A stretch of DNA of 64,000 nt from Izemoplasma sp964435595. GTDB lineage: Bacteria; Bacillota_I; Bacilli_A; Izemoplasmatales; Izemoplasmataceae. The DNA is taken from contig CAYSZV010000005.1 in NCBI GenBank assembly GCA_964435595.1, forward strand, positions 14,742 through 78,741, read 5' to 3'. Position 1 is the first letter of the stretch, and each line of letters opens with the position of its first letter. The notes under the pieces are model-generated. The model was not told the origin of the DNA and searched no databases. It saw only the letters and a list, made by a program, of their open reading frames with translations. The translations under genes and the position numbers were made by a program. Below are positions 62,555-64,000 of this stretch, piece after piece.

Positions 62555-63930
62555 TGACATCAGAAGAAAATCAAGTGTTTTATAGAAAAGTCTTTAAAAT
62601 TGCAATTCCTATTACGCTTTCTCAACTAATGAATTCTTTGTTGACAGTTATTGATACATTTATGGTATCTGATCTTGGAGATTATCCATTAGCAGCAGTG
62701 GCTATAGGTAGTAATTTTGGCTTTTTTATGATAATGGTGCTATTTGGATTTCTATCCGGTCTAGGCATCTTTATAGCACAATATTGGGGTAGTAAAGAGA
62801 TAAATAAAATTCATCGGGTGTTTATTCTTTCTTTAATCATTGGAATTGGAATTGCAAGTATATTCTTTGTTGTTGTGCATTTCTTCCCACATTTGATTAT
62901 TGGATTATATAACAATGGTGATAGTCTTATTGAACGACAACAAATTAATTATTATGGTGTGAAATATTTAACCATTGTAAGTTTCTCATATATTACAATG
63001 AGCATTACACTCTCTTTAACAATGTTAATGAGAAGTGTTGAAAAAGTTATCTTTCCACAATTAATCAGTGTGGCAACAGTGCTTATTAATACTGGACTAA
63101 ACTATTTACTGATTCAAGGTAGGTTTGGATTTCCAGCGTTGGGAGTGGAAGGAGCAGCAACGGCAACTGTAATTTCTAGTAGCTTAGGAATGCTCATTTT
63201 GATTTCATACATGGTATTTAGTAAGTTTGAAGTATTTAAAATCAAATTTGGTGAAATCAAAAATCTTTCGAAAGAATTTATTAAAATGATCATGAAAAAA
63301 GCAGCTCCAGTTGCAATCAATGAAACAATCTGGGGTCTTGGAATGAGTGCCTACTTAATGGCAATTGGATTCATAAGTGCTGGGGCGATTGAAACAGTCC
63401 AAATCAGCAATCAAATCATGGGATTATTCTGGGTAGCAAATGCTGGTATCGCAACTTCTGCGGCAATTATGTTAGGAAACAAACTTGGTGAAAACGATCT
63501 TGCCTTAGCAAAAAAATGGGGAATCAAATTTACCAAATTATCCTTTTTTGCAGGATTATTGTTTGGGGCAACATTGTTTGCAACAAGTGGACTAATCGCA
63601 AATGCCTTTCAAAATGTAAGTGGGCATGTTCAAAACGATATCCATATTACATTAATGATCTTTGCATTTTATGTACCGATTAAGTTTGTTAATGCTCTTC
63701 AAATTATTGGAACTTTACGAGCTGGTGGCGACACCAAATATGCAATGTTTGCTGAAATGTTACCGCTGTGGCTGGTTGGTGTTCCACTTGCTTTCATATT
63801 AAGTATTTTTACCGATTTACCTGTATATATTATTATGGGACTCGTCAACATTGAAGAAGTGATAAAGCTTGTCCTTGTATTAAGACGCTTTTTATCATTT
63901 AAATGGACAAAGAATTTAACAATTTCATAA
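62554..63930 (+). CDS. MATE-family multidrug exporter
   Basis: 458 aa, about twelve helices in two homologous halves. Family features: PITLSQLMNSLLTVIDTFMV at the start, then GVEGAATATVISS, and PVAINETIWGLGMSAYLMAI in the second half. It probably exports cationic drugs using Na+ or H+. Coupled to deoB by TAATG, an unusual pairing with a nucleoside enzyme. Confidence 0.9.
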   Translation: MTSEENQVFYRKVFKIAIPITLSQLMNSLLTVIDTFMVSDLGDYPLAAVAIGSNFGFFMIMVLFGFLSGLGIFIAQYWGSKEINKIHRVFILSLIIGIGIASIFFVVVHFFPHLIIGLYNNGDSLIERQQINYYGVKYLTIVSFSYITMSITLSLTMLMRSVEKVIFPQLISVATVLINTGLNYLLIQGRFGFPALGVEGAATATVISSSLGMLILISYMVFSKFEVFKIKFGEIKNLSKEFIKMIMKKAAPVAINETIWGLGMSAYLMAIGFISAGAIETVQISNQIMGLFWVANAGIATSAAIMLGNKLGENDLALAKKWGIKFTKLSFFAGLLFGATLFATSGLIANAFQNVSGHVQNDIHITLMIFAFYVPIKFVNALQIIGTLRAGGDTKYAMFAEMLPLWLVGVPLAFILSIFTDLPVYIIMGLVNIEEVIKLVLVLRRFLSFKWTKNLTIS

Positions 63931-64000
63931 TAAAAAAGACCTTTGTGATACAACTACCTGTCAAGGAGACAATGTAATTAAAAACTAAGTTTTAATGTAT
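63931..64000. other. Right edge of window
   Basis: 70 bases after the MATE stop. No gene or clear hairpin seen; the terminator, if any, may lie outside. Confidence 0.5.

Noticed and set aside
63699..63953. 84-aa reverse ORF at the right edge
   Set aside because: Antisense to the conserved C-terminal half of the MATE exporter; no RBS seen.
1..64000. tRNA genes, CRISPR arrays, insertion sequences, tmRNA
   Set aside because: I looked for T-loop GGTTCGA signatures, spaced repeats and transposase motifs by eye and found none. A tRNAscan, CRISPR and IS search would be needed to exclude them fully.

Overview
The window is a low-GC, gene-dense chromosomal segment of a Bacillota/Mycoplasmatota-type bacterium. 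Supporting signs are sigma-A promoters with a frequent extended -10 (TGnTATAAT), GGAGG ribosome binding sites, U-tract terminators, a T-box leader, and gene orders known from Bacillus subtilis. TGA is a stop (trmK, dtd, the 49.0-kb hydrolase) and tryptophan is TGG, so code-4 mycoplasmas are excluded. An Acholeplasma/Izemoplasma-like or Erysipelotrichia-like host is plausible but not proven. Four runs of N (12673, 26230, 32438, 47648) show this is a draft scaffold. All four fall inside genes, and at least two distort the gene they cut.

Layout: 1-8.8 kb is a co-oriented housekeeping run: phoH, ybeY, cdd, era, recO, glyS, dnaG, rpoD, trmK and a Nif3-like gene. At 8.8-14.8 kb lie an 8-iron ferredoxin (reverse), a YneF-like membrane protein, plsY (reverse) and parE-parC. 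At 14.9-16.8 kb a probable Fic-derived, catalytically dead protein with a C-terminal winged helix precedes nadC. At 16.8-28.1 kb come argS, recJ, apt, rel, dtd, two GNAT genes and a T-box-controlled hisS-aspS operon. From 28.1 to 37.4 kb there is an AI-2E-type permease with a small membrane partner, then a tightly overlapping run: tcdA, a GrpB-MsrA fusion, psuK, a damaged psuG, a dCMP deaminase, a PDZ/Lon-like protease, a small membrane protein, lspA, an RluD-type synthase and a zinc-phospholipase-C-like gene.

The 37.6-42 kb part is accessory: a UvrX-type Y-family polymerase with YolD partner, a 30-residue membrane peptide, a TetR regulator, and an S41-protease lipoprotein whose leader looks like a transcription attenuator. 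At 42.0-43.5 kb ferritin and RNase HIII are on the reverse strand. From 43.6 kb to the end are mutS2, trxA, truB, ribF, rpsO, a seven-gene accessory block (AAC(6')-like acetyltransferase, lipase, second AI-2E permease with two membrane genes, GNAT, UPF0316), then pnp, a BFD-like iron-sulfur protein, rnpB, a reverse membrane gene, yaaA, lepA, hemW, xerD, deoB and a MATE exporter.

Most genes serve translation, tRNA or RNA maturation and replication or repair. The observations most worth following are the overlapping Asp/His specifier (GACAC) in the hisS-aspS T-box, the pseudo-Fic/winged-helix gene next to nadC, the attenuator-like leader of the S41 lipoprotein, the cysteine-rich tail on HisRS, and rnpB starting inside the end of an upstream gene.
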